From: Candidatus Parabeggiatoa sp. nov. 2
GTDB lineage: Bacteria; Pseudomonadota; Gammaproteobacteria; Beggiatoales; Beggiatoaceae
Direction: 5' to 3'
DNA length: 64,000 bases
Assembly (NCBI GenBank): GCA_002085445.1
Contig: NBMI01000019.1
Coordinates: forward strand, 1 to 64,000
The position numbers and the translations under genes were made by a program. Positions 17,986 to 27,552 of the stretch are shown here, piece after piece. Numbering within the stretch: position 1 is the first letter of the stretch; each line of letters opens with the position of its first letter. The notes under the pieces are model-generated. The model searched no databases. It was not told the origin of the DNA and was given only the letters and a program-made list of their open reading frames with translations.

Positions 17986-19013
17986 TCAGAAAGACGACGT
18001 TTTAATTCCCAAAAACACGACTTGTTCTAAAGCCTTTCCTAAGTCAGCCGAAAATTTAAAACTGATGGCATTGGCTAAACCATTATCTATCGCATAAACT
18101 TTTTTTTCACTCAGTTCTTGCGTTGATATTTTATAAGCGTATTTTTTAAGTGTACCAATCATAAAAACCGCTTCGGCTTGTTCCAGAAAATCATACACTG
18201 AATTTTTGCCAATCCGAAAGCCAGCAGATTTCAGCTCATTATAGAGTCGGTTAATAGAAACTTGTTTTGTCGCTGACGCATAAAGCCGTTTTAAAAAAAA
18301 TTTCAACGCCGTCATATTGGTGATTTGGTAGCGTTCCACCAAATCTCGAAATAACATGACTTGATAATATTCTTGCAAAGTTCTTCGTTTTAAATCTTGA
18401 TTGGGTAACAATGGCAATTCTGGAAAACCGCCTTCATGGAGATAGTTTTCTAACGCATGATAGAGAGTGGCTCTACCTTTGGTACTGTCTAAATCTGGGG
18501 TAATCTGCCAAAAGCGTAGTATTTCTTTAAAACTAAGCGGATAGACAGTGTAACTCAAACTTCGTCCACGTAATGCCGTCGCAATTTCACTACTTAACAT
18601 CTTGGCATTGGAACCGGTAAGAAAGATATTTTTAGAAATCGTGTCATAAAGACGGCGAATGAATTTTTCCCAACCACTCACATTTTGAATTTCATCAAAG
18701 AAAAAATAGCATTGCGATAAATCATCTTGAAGAGGATAGAGTTCCAAATAAGCTTGGATAATTAAATCAAGTTCATGGCTTTGTAATTCCAATCGTTCAT
18801 CTTCAAAGTTAATGAAGATAATGTGTTGTTTTGATATTTTGGCAGCGATTTGTTGTATCAACTGATAAAGCAAACAAGTTTTGCCACTACGTCTTGCGCC
18901 AATCAGCGTGGCAAATTTGAACGATGAAAATCTTTCAACAGGGTTTTGAGGATAGATTTTTTTTGCATAAATCGGTTATCCCAAAGAAATCGTGATAGAC
19001 TGCAAAATTTACT
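17986..19013 (-). pseudogene. AAA_14/DUF4143 ATPase, frameshifted at both ends
   Basis: The central frame (18873-17986) includes CYFFFDEIQNVSGWEKFIRR (Walker B and following), LTGSNAKMLSSEIATALRGR and the DUF4143 middle. Upstream in the same frame lies GARRSGKTC (Walker A), but the expected N terminus (FLWDNRFMQKKSILKTLLKD) is in another frame, so one base seems lost near 18905. At the 3' end the frame shifts again near ELKRR and about 80 C-terminal residues are missing. Such ATPases are often linked to mobile or toxin-like functions in archaea and bacteria. The gene looks dead. Confidence 0.75.
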
Positions 19014-19100
19014 TGCACCCGTTTCGACGTGATCGTTCCCCTAGAACGAAAATATCACTGCCTTGTTTGAATAGTAATATAACATGAACATGCCGATGGC

Positions 19101-19238
19101 ATGGAGAATGATCATCATACGGCTGAGGCAACGTCGCCTGACAGTCATAAACATCCCGATGATCTGAAATCAGATGACCATGAGGCGGATTCTGCGCCCG
19201 ATAATCATAACCATGCGGCTGACGGACATAGTCATTGA
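19101..19238 (+). CDS. His-rich 45-residue mini-protein or gene remnant
   Basis: ATG 19101 opens 45 codons ending in TGA. Ten residues are histidine and many are acidic: MENDHHTAEATSPDSHKHPD, then DDHEADSAPDNHNHAADGHS and a final H. Such stretches bind Ni, Zn, Cu or Co ions in metal-handling proteins. The frame is open for five further codons upstream, to a TAA, so it may be the tail of a lost gene. Its place just before a MerR-type metal regulator supports a metal role. Confidence 0.4.
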   Translation: MENDHHTAEATSPDSHKHPDDLKSDDHEADSAPDNHNHAADGHSH

Positions 19239-19301
19239 CACATAACCATTTAATTTCTCCCCTTGAAAAAGGGGGGAAATAAGGTAGTCGCAAAAAACAG
19301 C

Positions 19302-19333
19302 TTGACTTGTATGTTACGCACAAGTTGTATGAT
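19302..19333 (+). promoter_or_regulatory. MerR-type promoter/operator of merR
   Basis: TTGACT (19302-19307) and TATGAT (19328-19333) are separated by an unusually long 20-bp spacer containing the dyad ACTTGT-N9-ACAAGT. Long-spacer promoters with a central dyad are the hallmark of MerR-family control. Three related copies lie at 9156, 11947 and 20541 with spacers of 18, 18 and 19 bp. Confidence 0.65.
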
Positions 19334-19430
19334 GCTCACCCGTCAGCCATCCGTGAATAATACGCAGACTGTACGGCGTGAGCAAATACTTGTTTATTTA
19401 GGTTTAGTGACTGACTTTCCGGGGGTTCAA

Positions 19431-19844
19431 ATGTTTGTTAATGAAGTTGCTCAACGTGCCCAAATACCCGCTCATGTCGTGCGTTATTACACACGTATCG
19501 GTTTGCTAAAACCCAGCCATCGTGCTGAAAACGGCTATAAAGTGTTCAATGAACCGGACATTAACCGCCTGAAATTCATTCGCAAGGCAAAAGCACTCGG
19601 TTTCACGCTGAGTGAAATTGAAAAAATCCTTAATGAGGCAAGCCACGGCAAAACACCCTGCCCACTGGTACGGGCAACCCTTGAACAACGCATCAAGGAA
19701 AACCGCCGCAAGCTAGAAGAACTTATGGCTCTTCAGCAACAAATGGAAAAGGCATTGGCGCAATGGAAGGACATGCCAGACGGTACGCCTCATGGTGATA
19801 CGGTGTGTCATCTAATTGAATCTATAGATATTTCACAAACCTAG
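19431..19844 (+). CDS. MerR-family metal-responsive regulator
   Basis: From ATG 19431 the product is 137 residues; the longer in-frame upstream reading runs through the promoter and is not credible. The N terminus (VNEVAQRAQIPAHVVRYYTR) is the MerR winged helix-turn-helix, followed by the GYKVF/RLKFIRKAKALGFTL core and a long dimerisation helix. Cys77 (in KTPCPLVR) and Cys126 (in VCHLIE), with nearby histidines, are candidate metal ligands. This is closer to the Zn/Cd/Pb or Co type than to CueR. It probably controls its own promoter and the efflux genes at 20.8-27.6 kb. Confidence 0.8.
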   Translation: MFVNEVAQRAQIPAHVVRYYTRIGLLKPSHRAENGYKVFNEPDINRLKFIRKAKALGFTLSEIEKILNEASHGKTPCPLVRATLEQRIKENRRKLEELMALQQQMEKALAQWKDMPDGTPHGDTVCHLIESIDISQT

Positions 19845-19948
19845 ACACTTTAAACAGATACTGTCCCTTTCCGGGATAGTATCCGTCACGGCTTAGAAAA
19901 TTTCTGATTATAACGGATGAAAGTTGATACCTTATCAAAGTGCCAACC

Positions 19949-20062
19949 CCGAAGGGGTTTTCAGGCTAAAGTTTCGCTCCGCGAAACTTTAGCCTGAAAA
20001 TGTGAATAGCCACAGGTGCAACCTGTGGGAAATATGCCCCCGACGCGCCAACCCCGAAGGGG
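19949..20062. repeat. Cluster of three perfect hairpins
   Basis: TTTTCAGGCTAAAGTTTCG pairs perfectly with CGAAACTTTAGCCTGAAAA (19959-20001), CCACAGGT with ACCTGTGG (20011-20028), and CCAACCCC with GGGGTTG twice. The remaining 19845-20540 sequence holds further copies of dispersed words (AATGCCTAGAAAAAATCC, GCCAAGCGTTTCTGATT) and no gene. Confidence 0.65.
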
Positions 20063-20540
20063 TTGAATGTTAACAGGTATTTTATTGATATAATCAATAA
20101 AATTCAACCCGTTATACATTTCAACAAAAAAGCGACAATCAGGAAAATTTGAATAAATGAATGCCTAGAAAAAATCCGTTTATTCCCTTTCATCCGTTGC
20201 ACTCTCACTATAACCAGAACGATCTGTCGTTCCAATGAACGCTGGGATAGACTCGCTTATGTGCAGACCGTTTTTCACAAAGGCTTTGCTAATCAATAAC
20301 TTTTATGCCAAGCGTTTCTGATTAGCAAACCGTTTGTAGTAGGTGCTTTAGCGCCTCACAAACCGTTCTCCGTAGATATTTTATGCCAAGCGTTTCTGAT
20401 TAGACTGATAGTACAACGGATACGCGAAATAAACGGATTTTTTAAGTTTAAGATTTGAGTTGAAAATCAGAAAGCTTGCTAATTCAATCCCTTATTTCAT
20501 TTTCACCTTTTTCAAGTACGTTCCATATAGCAAAAAAAGC

Positions 20541-20571
20541 TTGACTTGTGAGCGACGCACAGGTTTATGAT
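20541..20571 (+). promoter_or_regulatory. MerR-type promoter for the metal-efflux genes
   Basis: TTGACT and TATGAT are separated by exactly 19 bp, with the dyad ACTTGTG...CGCACAGGT between them, the spacing typical of MerR-activated promoters. It lies 218 bp before the metal-binding lipoprotein gene and points toward it. It is therefore the best candidate for the target of the regulator at 19431. Confidence 0.6.
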
Positions 20572-20639
20572 GCTCGCCCGTCAATCATTCGTGAGTCGTT
20601 CGTAGTAGGTGCTTTAGCGCCTCGTAAACTTCATTAATA

Positions 20640-20720
20640 ATTAGCTTCGCTGACTTTCAGTTCACAATTAGCTTCGCTGAGTTTCAGTTCACAATTAGCT
20701 TCGCTGAGTTTCAGTTCACA
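20640..20720. repeat. Three tandem 27-bp repeats in the leader of the efflux operon
   Basis: ATTAGCTTCGCTGAGTTTCA plus GTTCACA is repeated three times head to tail (starts 20640, 20667, 20694) with one base change. It lies between the MerR-type promoter and the lipoprotein start, so it would be in the mRNA leader. Confidence 0.8.
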
Positions 20721-20788
20721 ATTATATATTGTTCTCTTTAGCGAAAGAGGACAGGAAAAATCGCAGTTACCAAAATTAGGAGGACATT

Positions 20789-21037
20789 ATGCGTATTTTT
20801 GTTGTTTTATTAACTGTACTACTGTTGACAGCTTGTGGAAATCAGGATGGAAAACCTGAACCGAGTGAAAGTATGGCCGACGCCATGGACGATACCAGCA
20901 AGGAACATGCCGATAAACATAAGGATATCAAATACGTGTGTCCTATGCACCCAGAAATTGTGCGTGATAAACCGGGCAGTTGTCCTACTTGTGGCATGTA
21001 CTTGGTGAAGAAGGAAATTAAATCAGAACCACAATAA
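20789..21037 (+). CDS. Small heavy-metal-binding-domain lipoprotein
   Basis: The 82-residue product has signal [16 protein letters not shown] with lipobox LTAC, then a single heavy-metal-binding (HMBD/YHS-like) motif [20 protein letters not shown] followed by GM. The CPMHP and CPTCGM cysteines and methionine are the metal ligands. It is strikingly similar to the first 80 residues of the next gene, the CusB-like adaptor, so it is a partial duplication now standing as its own gene. AGGAGG before the ATG is a strong SD. It is probably a periplasmic metal sponge or chaperone feeding the pump. Confidence 0.8.
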   Translation: MRIFVVLLTVLLLTACGNQDGKPEPSESMADAMDDTSKEHADKHKDIKYVCPMHPEIVRDKPGSCPTCGMYLVKKEIKSEPQ

Positions 21038-21039
21038 AC

Positions 21040-21205
21040 GGCCCAGAAGGAGTCCAAGATTTATCTTGGACGTCTCAGGAGGACGTCTCAGAAGGAGTCC
21101 AAGATTTATCTTGGACGAATTTTGGTTTTGGCTTTTCACCCTGCCAAACTCCTGCCGCCAAACTAAAGTTTGGACTCCTGCCAAACTAAAGTTTGGACTC
21201 CTTTC
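21040..21205. repeat. Palindromic repeats GGAGTCCAAGATTTATCTTG and CCAAACTAAAGTTTGG
   Basis: Two copies of the CCAAGATTTATCTTGG hairpin with GGAGTC leaders (21050-21065, 21091-21117) are followed by two CCAAACTAAAGTTTGG hairpins (21160-21200), all between the lipoprotein and the adaptor gene. Confidence 0.75.
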
Positions 21206-21223
21206 ATTCATATAGGAGACATC

Positions 21224-22555
21224 ATGCGTACTGTTATTATCTTATTAATCACCGCGTTGCTATTAATGGCTTGCAACCAATCAGATAAACCAAGTGAAAG
21301 TCTGGCCGACGCAATGGACGACTCGGCCCTAGAACATGCCAATAAACACTTAAACCACAAATACATTTGCCCTATGCACCCACAAATTGTACGTGATGAA
21401 CCGGGCCGTTGTCCTATTTGTGGCATGTTTTTGGTGAAAAAGGAAGTTAAACAGGAACCCCAAGAACCTGAAATCAAACCTAAGCCACAGGCTTCAAAAC
21501 CTGAAGCCAAAAAACCTTCCGCCCACAATAAACATCCTACTGTCACCATTCGTCCTGAAATTATCCAAAAAATGGGAGTAAGAACCATAACCGTCAACAA
21601 AGGAACCCTACCAAAATACATCAAAACCGTGGGTTATGTTGCATATAACGAAGACAAGTTGGTACATATTCATCCCCGTTCGAGTGGCTGGGTAGAGAAA
21701 CTCTATGTACGACGTCAAGGAGATTTGGTCAAGCGTGGGCAATCCTTGTTGGCAATGTATTCGCCAGAAGTCTTAGAAGCTCAACAAGATTTCCTCGTTG
21801 CGCTACGCACGGGAGCCAAGGGCACTCGTCTCAATCGCCGCCAATATAAGGAGGCTATACGCAACCGTTTACGTTTGCTAGGTGTGCCAGAGAGGACTAT
21901 CAAACAAATTGAACGTAACAATCGAGCCATCAACAACGTTCCTATCTTCACGCCGCAGTCAGGTACTGTCATCCACTTAAACATTCGTGAAGGCATGTAT
22001 GTCACACCAAGCTTAGAAATGTTCACCATTGTTGATTTATCGAGGATATGGGTGATGGTTGAAGTATTTGAGCATCAGCTAGATTGGGTATCGAGAGGAT
22101 TGAAGGCCGAAATCAAAGTGCCTGCTTTGCCTGGGCGCGTGTGGAAAGGCAAGGTAGATTATGTTTATCCTGAACTGGAACCCAAAACTCGTACTCTAAA
22201 AGTAAGACTCCGTTTTGATAATCCCAGAGGCCTTTTAAAGCTAAATATGTTTGCTCAAGTGGAGATTCATGGTAAACCCAAAAAGAAGGTTCTGAAAATA
22301 CCGCGACAAGCTTTGATTGTTACCGGTGAACGTGAAAGTGTGATCGTCGCTCTGGGTAAAGGCCGATTTAAGCCAGTGGATGTCAAAACAGGGATGCGTA
22401 GTCAAGGCGAAGTCGAGATTTTGTCCGGACTCAAAAAAGGTAATCGTATTGTGCTATCGGGACAATTTTTGATTGATTCCGAGGCCAATTTACAAGCCAG
22501 TTTTTTGCGGTTTAGTGAAGCCGGGCAACAATCACCACAGACACACCAACATTAA
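21224..22555 (+). CDS. cusB: CusB-like periplasmic adaptor of a metal RND efflux system
   Basis: From ATG 21224 (AGGAG upstream) the product is 443 residues. Residues 1-20 are a lipoprotein signal ending LLMAC. Residues 48-75 are an HMBD motif ([20 protein letters not shown]). The remainder has a barrel-sandwich/beta-barrel plan ([20 protein letters not shown], an alpha hairpin around [15 protein letters not shown] and [18 protein letters not shown]). Such adaptors bind Cu(I)/Ag(I) and join the inner-membrane pump to an outer-membrane channel. No outer-membrane factor (cusC) is in the window. The pump gene follows only after a 1.7-kb interruption. Confidence 0.85.
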   Translation: MRTVIILLITALLLMACNQSDKPSESLADAMDDSALEHANKHLNHKYICPMHPQIVRDEPGRCPICGMFLVKKEVKQEPQEPEIKPKPQASKPEAKKPSAHNKHPTVTIRPEIIQKMGVRTITVNKGTLPKYIKTVGYVAYNEDKLVHIHPRSSGWVEKLYVRRQGDLVKRGQSLLAMYSPEVLEAQQDFLVALRTGAKGTRLNRRQYKEAIRNRLRLLGVPERTIKQIERNNRAINNVPIFTPQSGTVIHLNIREGMYVTPSLEMFTIVDLSRIWVMVEVFEHQLDWVSRGLKAEIKVPALPGRVWKGKVDYVYPELEPKTRTLKVRLRFDNPRGLLKLNMFAQVEIHGKPKKKVLKIPRQALIVTGERESVIVALGKGRFKPVDVKTGMRSQGEVEILSGLKKGNRIVLSGQFLIDSEANLQASFLRFSEAGQQSPQTHQH

Positions 22556-22567
22556 TGGTTCCAACGC

Positions 22568-22740
22568 AAGCCAATACCGTTTGTAGTAGGTGCTTTAGCG
22601 CCTCAAGCCAATACCGTTCTCCGTAGGCGCTTTAGCGCCTCAATCAAATACCGTTTGTAGTAAGTATACTATGTTCCCGGTACCAGCGTGTTCGCCCCGA
22701 CAACCCCTGAATAGGCGAGGTTTCGTCGGGGCAAACCCTT
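22568..22740. repeat. GCGCC palindromes and a GCCCCGAC hairpin
   Basis: Three TAGTAGGTGCTTTAGCGCCT-type units occupy 22578-22670. At 22690-22735 TTCGCCCCGAC is mirrored by GTCGGGGCAAA. The 22741-22934 stretch has short open frames on both strands, neither convincing. Confidence 0.65.
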
Positions 22741-22934
22741 GTGGTTGCCCGACACGATATGGCATTGAGACAGGCGCAAACTAGAAAACCGTTAAACAGC
22801 ACAGTGGTACGGAAAACGTTTCGGACGAAATTGCAATTCCCATCCACCAAAAAGACTCTTGCGGTGGTAGAATCTTTAAATTCCTCCCAGTATTTATCAT
22901 TCACAAGATCGCACCGCATTAAATATATCAGTTA

Positions 22935-23306
22935 TTAGATGGCCGAAAGAAGTTTTATATGTTTACCGTAATCTTCAGAGGCTTTACGGCGAAACCAATT
23001 GACAAACTCTCGCAATTCTTGATTTGTCCTCGCTTGTTTTAACTGGGGCAACTCATCAGTCAATGCTTCTTGGCCTAAACGTAATTGTTTAACTCCCGCT
23101 TGTACCTCGGGTGGGTAGTCCTTAAGCGTTATTTTGTCTAAACTCTTAATAACATGTTGGTATGGAACAGTTGGTGTATGAGAGTCAAGCAGAGATTGAA
23201 CAAAAAATGACTTTTTAACATAGTAGTGTTGTACCTGTTCACCAGTCCAGTATGCAAACGCAATCAATTCATGGCCATCAAAAACGGGCCTATATCTATA
23301 ACGCAT
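22935..23306 (-). CDS. Hypothetical protein
   Basis: The 123-residue product begins MRYRYRPVFDGHELIAFAYW and has a Lys/Arg-rich C-terminal helix (ELREFVNWFRRKASEDYGKH). Its start overlaps the end of the preceding gene by 11 bp, so the two are co-translated. No family was recognised; its charged, soluble character suggests a cytoplasmic protein. It lies opposite to cusB and cusA. Confidence 0.6.
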   Translation of the reverse strand: MRYRYRPVFDGHELIAFAYWTGEQVQHYYVKKSFFVQSLLDSHTPTVPYQHVIKSLDKITLKDYPPEVQAGVKQLRLGQEALTDELPQLKQARTNQELREFVNWFRRKASEDYGKHIKLLSAI

Positions 23307-23889
23307 TTTTTAATTCCTCTTTAATGGGTTTATGGGTCGGATAATGAATACCTAAAGCCTCTAATTCAAGCTGTGTTTTTTCTAACTTGGAGGTATATAT
23401 ATCCTTTTTAAATAACTCTTCATCCAGGTCCAAGTGATACAAAACTTTTGCAATCATACCTAAGTCAGCATAAATACCTTTTTTTTGTAACAAAGCTTGT
23501 GCATATTCCAATTCTGTTTTCATCGCTTGCAAATGAAATGGAATATAATTTTGCGGCTCACCCGTTTCAATGGATTGTGCAAACAGTTGCTTGATTTGTT
23601 CTATGTGGTGTGAATCGTAAATATCCCACCCAGATTTGCGTAAGAGGTTAATTTCCACCAATTCGTGTTTTAAAGCACAAGAACCTTCAATTCCACCCAC
23701 TAAAATGTTGTCAATAATATTGGGATTGCCTAGTGCTTCTGCGTAGACTTCAACATCTTTAATAGCTTGTTTATTCTCTACATCCAACTCATTTGCTGAT
23801 TGCTCTTTGGTGGTAACTCTATCTCCTTGGTTTTCAGGTTCAACACCTGAAGCTTTCAGTTCTTCATCCGTATAACCCATTTTTTTCAA
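23296..23889 (-). CDS. Hypothetical protein, first gene of an unknown pair
   Basis: The 197-residue product is acidic at its N terminus, with a conserved-looking middle (YDSHHIEQIKQLFAQSIETG, NYIPFHLQAMKTELEYAQAL) and a mixed C terminus. No motif was recognised. It overlaps the next gene by 11 bp. A 102-bp internal fragment (23446-23547) is copied exactly at 17581-17682. The pair interrupts the normal cusB-cusA order and is flanked by palindromic repeats, which suggests insertion into the efflux operon. Confidence 0.6.
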   Translation of the reverse strand: MKKMGYTDEELKASGVEPENQGDRVTTKEQSANELDVENKQAIKDVEVYAEALGNPNIIDNILVGGIEGSCALKHELVEINLLRKSGWDIYDSHHIEQIKQLFAQSIETGEPQNYIPFHLQAMKTELEYAQALLQKKGIYADLGMIAKVLYHLDLDEELFKKDIYTSKLEKTQLELEALGIHYPTHKPIKEELKNAL

Positions 23890-23987
23890 TCCTCATATCA
23901 CTTTGTTACACCGATCATTTTTCATCTCATTATAAAGAGTGTCTGAGCAGGGGACATTTTTTTGATTCGTCCGAAATCAGTTTCAAC

Positions 23988-24077
23988 GTAGGCGCTTTAG
24001 CGCCTCAATCAAATACCGTTTGTAGTAGGTGCTTTAGCGCCTCTTGGGGGTGCCAAACTAAAGTTTGGACTCCTGAC
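23988..24077. repeat. GCGCC palindrome pair and CCAAACTAAAGTTTGG palindrome
   Basis: Two TAGGTGCTTTAGCGCCT-type units and one CCAAACTAAAGTTTGG hairpin occupy 23990-24075 in the leader of the RND pump gene. The rest to 24234 contains only A/T-rich direct words (AAAATTCTGATTC). Confidence 0.65.
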
Positions 24078-24234
24078 GGAAAATTCGGATTCATACATTA
24101 AAAGAATATCTGACAATATTTGAGAAAAATCGGATTAAAGAAATCCTATTTTTTATAAAAATTTCTATCCAATTTAAAACATTTTATTCTGAAAATTCTT
24201 CAATTCTGAAAATTCTGATTCAGACATAATCACC

Positions 24235-27200
24235 ATGCTAAAAAATATCATTTATTGGGCCATCCACAACCGTTTTTTAGTCCTAGTCGCCACCGTCATT
24301 ATCAGCGGTTGGGGCTGGGTTTCTTTACAACAAACGCCGTTAGATGCGATTCCTGATCTGTCCGATGTGCAAGTGATTATCAAAACGTCTTACCTTGGAC
24401 AATCGCCGCGGGTGGTAGAAGATCAAGTCACTTATCCCATTACCACAACTATGCTTTCGGTGCCAGGCGCTAAAGTGGTGCGCGGCTATTCTTTCTTTGG
24501 CGATTCTTATGTTTATGTGATTTTTGAAGATGGCACCGACATGTACTGGGCGCGTTCCAGAGTGTTGGAATATCTGAATCAAGCGGCTTCTAGCTTACCG
24601 CCCGGCGTACAACCGCGTTTGGGGCCTGATGCGACCGGTGTCGGTTGGATTTATTCCTATGCTTTGGTTGATCGCACTGGCAAACATGATTTATCTCAAT
24701 TGCGTAGCCTACAAGATTGGTTCTTAAAGTTTGAATTGCAAACCGTTCAGGGCGTTGCCGAAGTTGCCACCGTCGGTGGCATGGTAAAACAATACCAAGT
24801 GGTTGTCGATCCAGAAAGATTACGCGCTTTTAATATTCCGTTATCACGAGTCAGCCAAGCGATTAAAAACGCTAATCAAGAAGTCGGTGGTTCTGTTATT
24901 GAATTGGCTGAAGCCGAATATATGATTCGCACCAGAGGTTATTTATCTTCTCTCGAAGATATTGAAATCATTCCGGTGGCTGTCAGTGAAACCGGTACAC
25001 CTTTATTAATTCGTGATATAGCCACGGTGCAAATAGGCCCAGAAATGCGCCGCGTGGTGGCCGATTTGGATGGAGAAGGCGAAATCACCGGGGGTATTAT
25101 TGTGATGCGCTATGGCGAAAACGCGTTAACCACCATTGCTGCTGTCAAACAGAAATTGGAGGCACTGAAAGCTGGCTTACCAGAAGGCGTGGAAGTGGTA
25201 GAAACGTATGATAGATCCGCCTTAATCCAACGCGCTGTTAATAATCTTCAAGAAAAACTGATTGAAGAGTTTATTGTGGTTGCACTGGTATGCCTCGTGT
25301 TTTTATTCCACTTGCGTTCGGCCTTGGTAGCGATTGTCACTTTACCCGTCGGCATTTTGATTTCTTTTATCATTATGTCTCAACAAGGCATTAACGCCAA
25401 TATCATGTCTTTAGGCGGTATTGCGATTGCGATTGGGGCGATGGTGGATGCGGCGATTGTGATGATTGAGAATGCCCATAAACACATAGAACGCTGGCGA
25501 CACGCCCACCCTAAACAAAAAATAACGACGCAAGAACATTGGCAATTGATAGCGACAGCGGCCGGTGAAGTTGGGCCTGCCCTGTTTTTTTCGTTATTAA
25601 TCATCACGTTAAGCTTTATTCCTGTGTTTACGTTAGAAGCCCAAGAAGGCCGCTTATTTTCGCCGTTAGCGTTTACTAAAACTTATGCGATGGCCGCAGC
25701 AGCCGGTTTGGCCGTCACATTGGTGCCAGTGTTAATGGGCTACTTTATTCGCGGCTGGATTCCGCAAGAAAAACACAATCCGATTAGTTGGTTGCTGATT
25801 TTTATTTATCGGCCCTTACTCTGGCTCGTTTTATTTTTACCACGTACCACCGTATTTCTCGCTTTCTTAGTCATGTTGACCATTTCGATTCCATTATTTG
25901 GCCTCGGTAGCTTATTCACTCCGTTAACAGGGTCTTTAGAAATGGCAGCAACGGTGACAACCGAATGGCCTGACATAGAAAAACATCGCGTGGCGATGCT
26001 AGAACAAGTGGAACAATGGCAAACCGATTTACCGAAATATTGGCGACACACGTTTGCTGAACAGCCCATGGTAGCTAAAATGGCCGACGGCTTAGGCTCG
26101 GAGTTTATGCCAGAACTGTATGAAGGCGATTTGTTGTATATGCCGACTACCTTACCGGGCTTGTCTATTGGCAAAGCCCAAGAATTATTACAACAAACCG
26201 ATAGACTCATTGCCACGCTGCCAGAAGTCAAAAGCGTGTTTGGCAAGATTGGCCGCGCTGACACCGCCACCGATCCAGCACCGTTGACGATGATTGAAAC
26301 GATTATCCAACTGAAGCCAGAAGCCGAATGGCGCGAAGGCATGACGGTGGCAAAACTGATTGAGGAACTCGATCAACTGGTTGATTTTCCTGGTTTGACT
26401 AACGCTTGGGTAATGCCCATCAAGACGCGCATAGATATGTTAGCCACCGGCATCAAAACGCCCGTGGGTATTAAAGTTGCTGGGCCGGATTTGAAAGTAA
26501 TTGAAGACATCGGCAGACAGATTGAAACCGTCGTGATGCAAGTCGAAGGCACGACTTCTGCTTATTCTGAGCGCGTAGCCGGTGGCCGTTATATTGAAAT
26601 CACCCCCGACAGAGTGAAAGCGGCGCGTTTAGGTTTAAATATCTCTGATATCAACGCCGTGATCAGCGCGGCCGTGGGTGGCATGAATATTACTGAAACC
26701 ATCGAAGGCTTAGAGCGTTATCCCGTCAATCTCCGTTTTCCCAGAGAAGTCCGTGATGATTTGGAGAACTTGAAGGCATTGTTGTTAGTGACTCCCACCG
26801 GGGCGCAAATTTCGTTGGCGCAAGTGGCTGAAGTCAAAATCGTTGATGGCCCTCCAATGCTGAAAAGCGAAAATGCCCGTTTGAATGGGTGGACATTTGT
26901 AGACATTCGTGGCGTTGATGTCGGTACCTATGTACAAAAAGCCCAAGCCGTCGTCCGCGAACAAGTCAAGTTGCCGCCTGGCTATTCGATAACTTGGTCA
27001 GGACAATATGAATATATGCTCCGCGCCCAAGAGAAGTTGACTCAAGTGGTTCCGTTAACGCTGTTTATTATTTTGCTATTATTATACCTAACCTTTGGCA
27101 ATATGACGGAAGCGTTAATCGTGATGGCAACGTTGCCTTTTGCATTAGTCGGCGGCTTTTGGCTCATATTTTTGTTAGGCTACAACATGTCCGTTGCGGT

Positions 27201-27552
27201 TGGCGTTGGATTTATTGCGCTGGCTGGTGTCGCGGCCGAATTTGGGGTGGTGATGTTGGTGTATTTAGATAATACCATTCGAGAGTACCAAATCACTGAT
27301 CGCTTGACTAATTATAAGAACTTAAAAGCGGCCATCATGGAAGGCGCGGTACTACGAGTCCGCCCGAAAGCGATGACAGTGGCGGTGATTATTGCCGGCT
27401 TATTGCCCATCATGTTAGGACATGGCACCGGTTCCGAAGTCATGCAACGGATTGCCGCGCCGATGGTAGGCGGAATGATTACGGCACCGTTGTTGTCATT
27501 GTTTGTCGTGCCGGCGGTTTATTTGTTATGGAAAGGGCGGAGGTTTAAATAA
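24235..27552 (+). CDS. cusA: CusA/CzcA-type heavy-metal RND efflux pump
   Basis: At 1105 residues it is slightly longer than typical HME-RND pumps (about 1050). It has an N-terminal membrane helix and the porter segment [20 protein letters not shown]. Transmembrane helices 2-6 include [20 protein letters not shown], whose acidic residues relay protons. A second periplasmic half contains [13 protein letters not shown], and a C-terminal helix bundle ends [17 protein letters not shown]. The YMPTT methionine region resembles copper/silver pumps, so CusA is favoured over CzcA. Substrate is inferred. The 3' end appears as copied fragments at 28905, 38287 and 60244. Confidence 0.9.
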   Translation: MLKNIIYWAIHNRFLVLVATVIISGWGWVSLQQTPLDAIPDLSDVQVIIKTSYLGQSPRVVEDQVTYPITTTMLSVPGAKVVRGYSFFGDSYVYVIFEDGTDMYWARSRVLEYLNQAASSLPPGVQPRLGPDATGVGWIYSYALVDRTGKHDLSQLRSLQDWFLKFELQTVQGVAEVATVGGMVKQYQVVVDPERLRAFNIPLSRVSQAIKNANQEVGGSVIELAEAEYMIRTRGYLSSLEDIEIIPVAVSETGTPLLIRDIATVQIGPEMRRVVADLDGEGEITGGIIVMRYGENALTTIAAVKQKLEALKAGLPEGVEVVETYDRSALIQRAVNNLQEKLIEEFIVVALVCLVFLFHLRSALVAIVTLPVGILISFIIMSQQGINANIMSLGGIAIAIGAMVDAAIVMIENAHKHIERWRHAHPKQKITTQEHWQLIATAAGEVGPALFFSLLIITLSFIPVFTLEAQEGRLFSPLAFTKTYAMAAAAGLAVTLVPVLMGYFIRGWIPQEKHNPISWLLIFIYRPLLWLVLFLPRTTVFLAFLVMLTISIPLFGLGSLFTPLTGSLEMAATVTTEWPDIEKHRVAMLEQVEQWQTDLPKYWRHTFAEQPMVAKMADGLGSEFMPELYEGDLLYMPTTLPGLSIGKAQELLQQTDRLIATLPEVKSVFGKIGRADTATDPAPLTMIETIIQLKPEAEWREGMTVAKLIEELDQLVDFPGLTNAWVMPIKTRIDMLATGIKTPVGIKVAGPDLKVIEDIGRQIETVVMQVEGTTSAYSERVAGGRYIEITPDRVKAARLGLNISDINAVISAAVGGMNITETIEGLERYPVNLRFPREVRDDLENLKALLLVTPTGAQISLAQVAEVKIVDGPPMLKSENARLNGWTFVDIRGVDVGTYVQKAQAVVREQVKLPPGYSITWSGQYEYMLRAQEKLTQVVPLTLFIILLLLYLTFGNMTEALIVMATLPFALVGGFWLIFLLGYNMSVAVGVGFIALAGVAAEFGVVMLVYLDNTIREYQITDRLTNYKNLKAAIMEGAVLRVRPKAMTVAVIIAGLLPIMLGHGTGSEVMQRIAAPMVGGMITAPLLSLFVVPAVYLLWKGRRFK

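Noticed and set aside
20035-20062. CCAACCCCGAAGGGGTTG hairpin as a riboswitch part
   Set aside because: Only simple hairpins are visible; no conserved riboswitch core or downstream regulated gene within 200 bp.
22644-22919. 91-codon minus-strand frame after the unknown gene pair
   Set aside because: It starts 16 bp after the preceding gene but lacks an SD, and its second half runs through a GCCCCGAC hairpin and GCGCC repeats. At most its first 35 codons could be a remnant.
25806-26342. 178-codon minus-strand frame inside cusA
   Set aside because: It is an antisense shadow; the plus-strand pump is conserved throughout.
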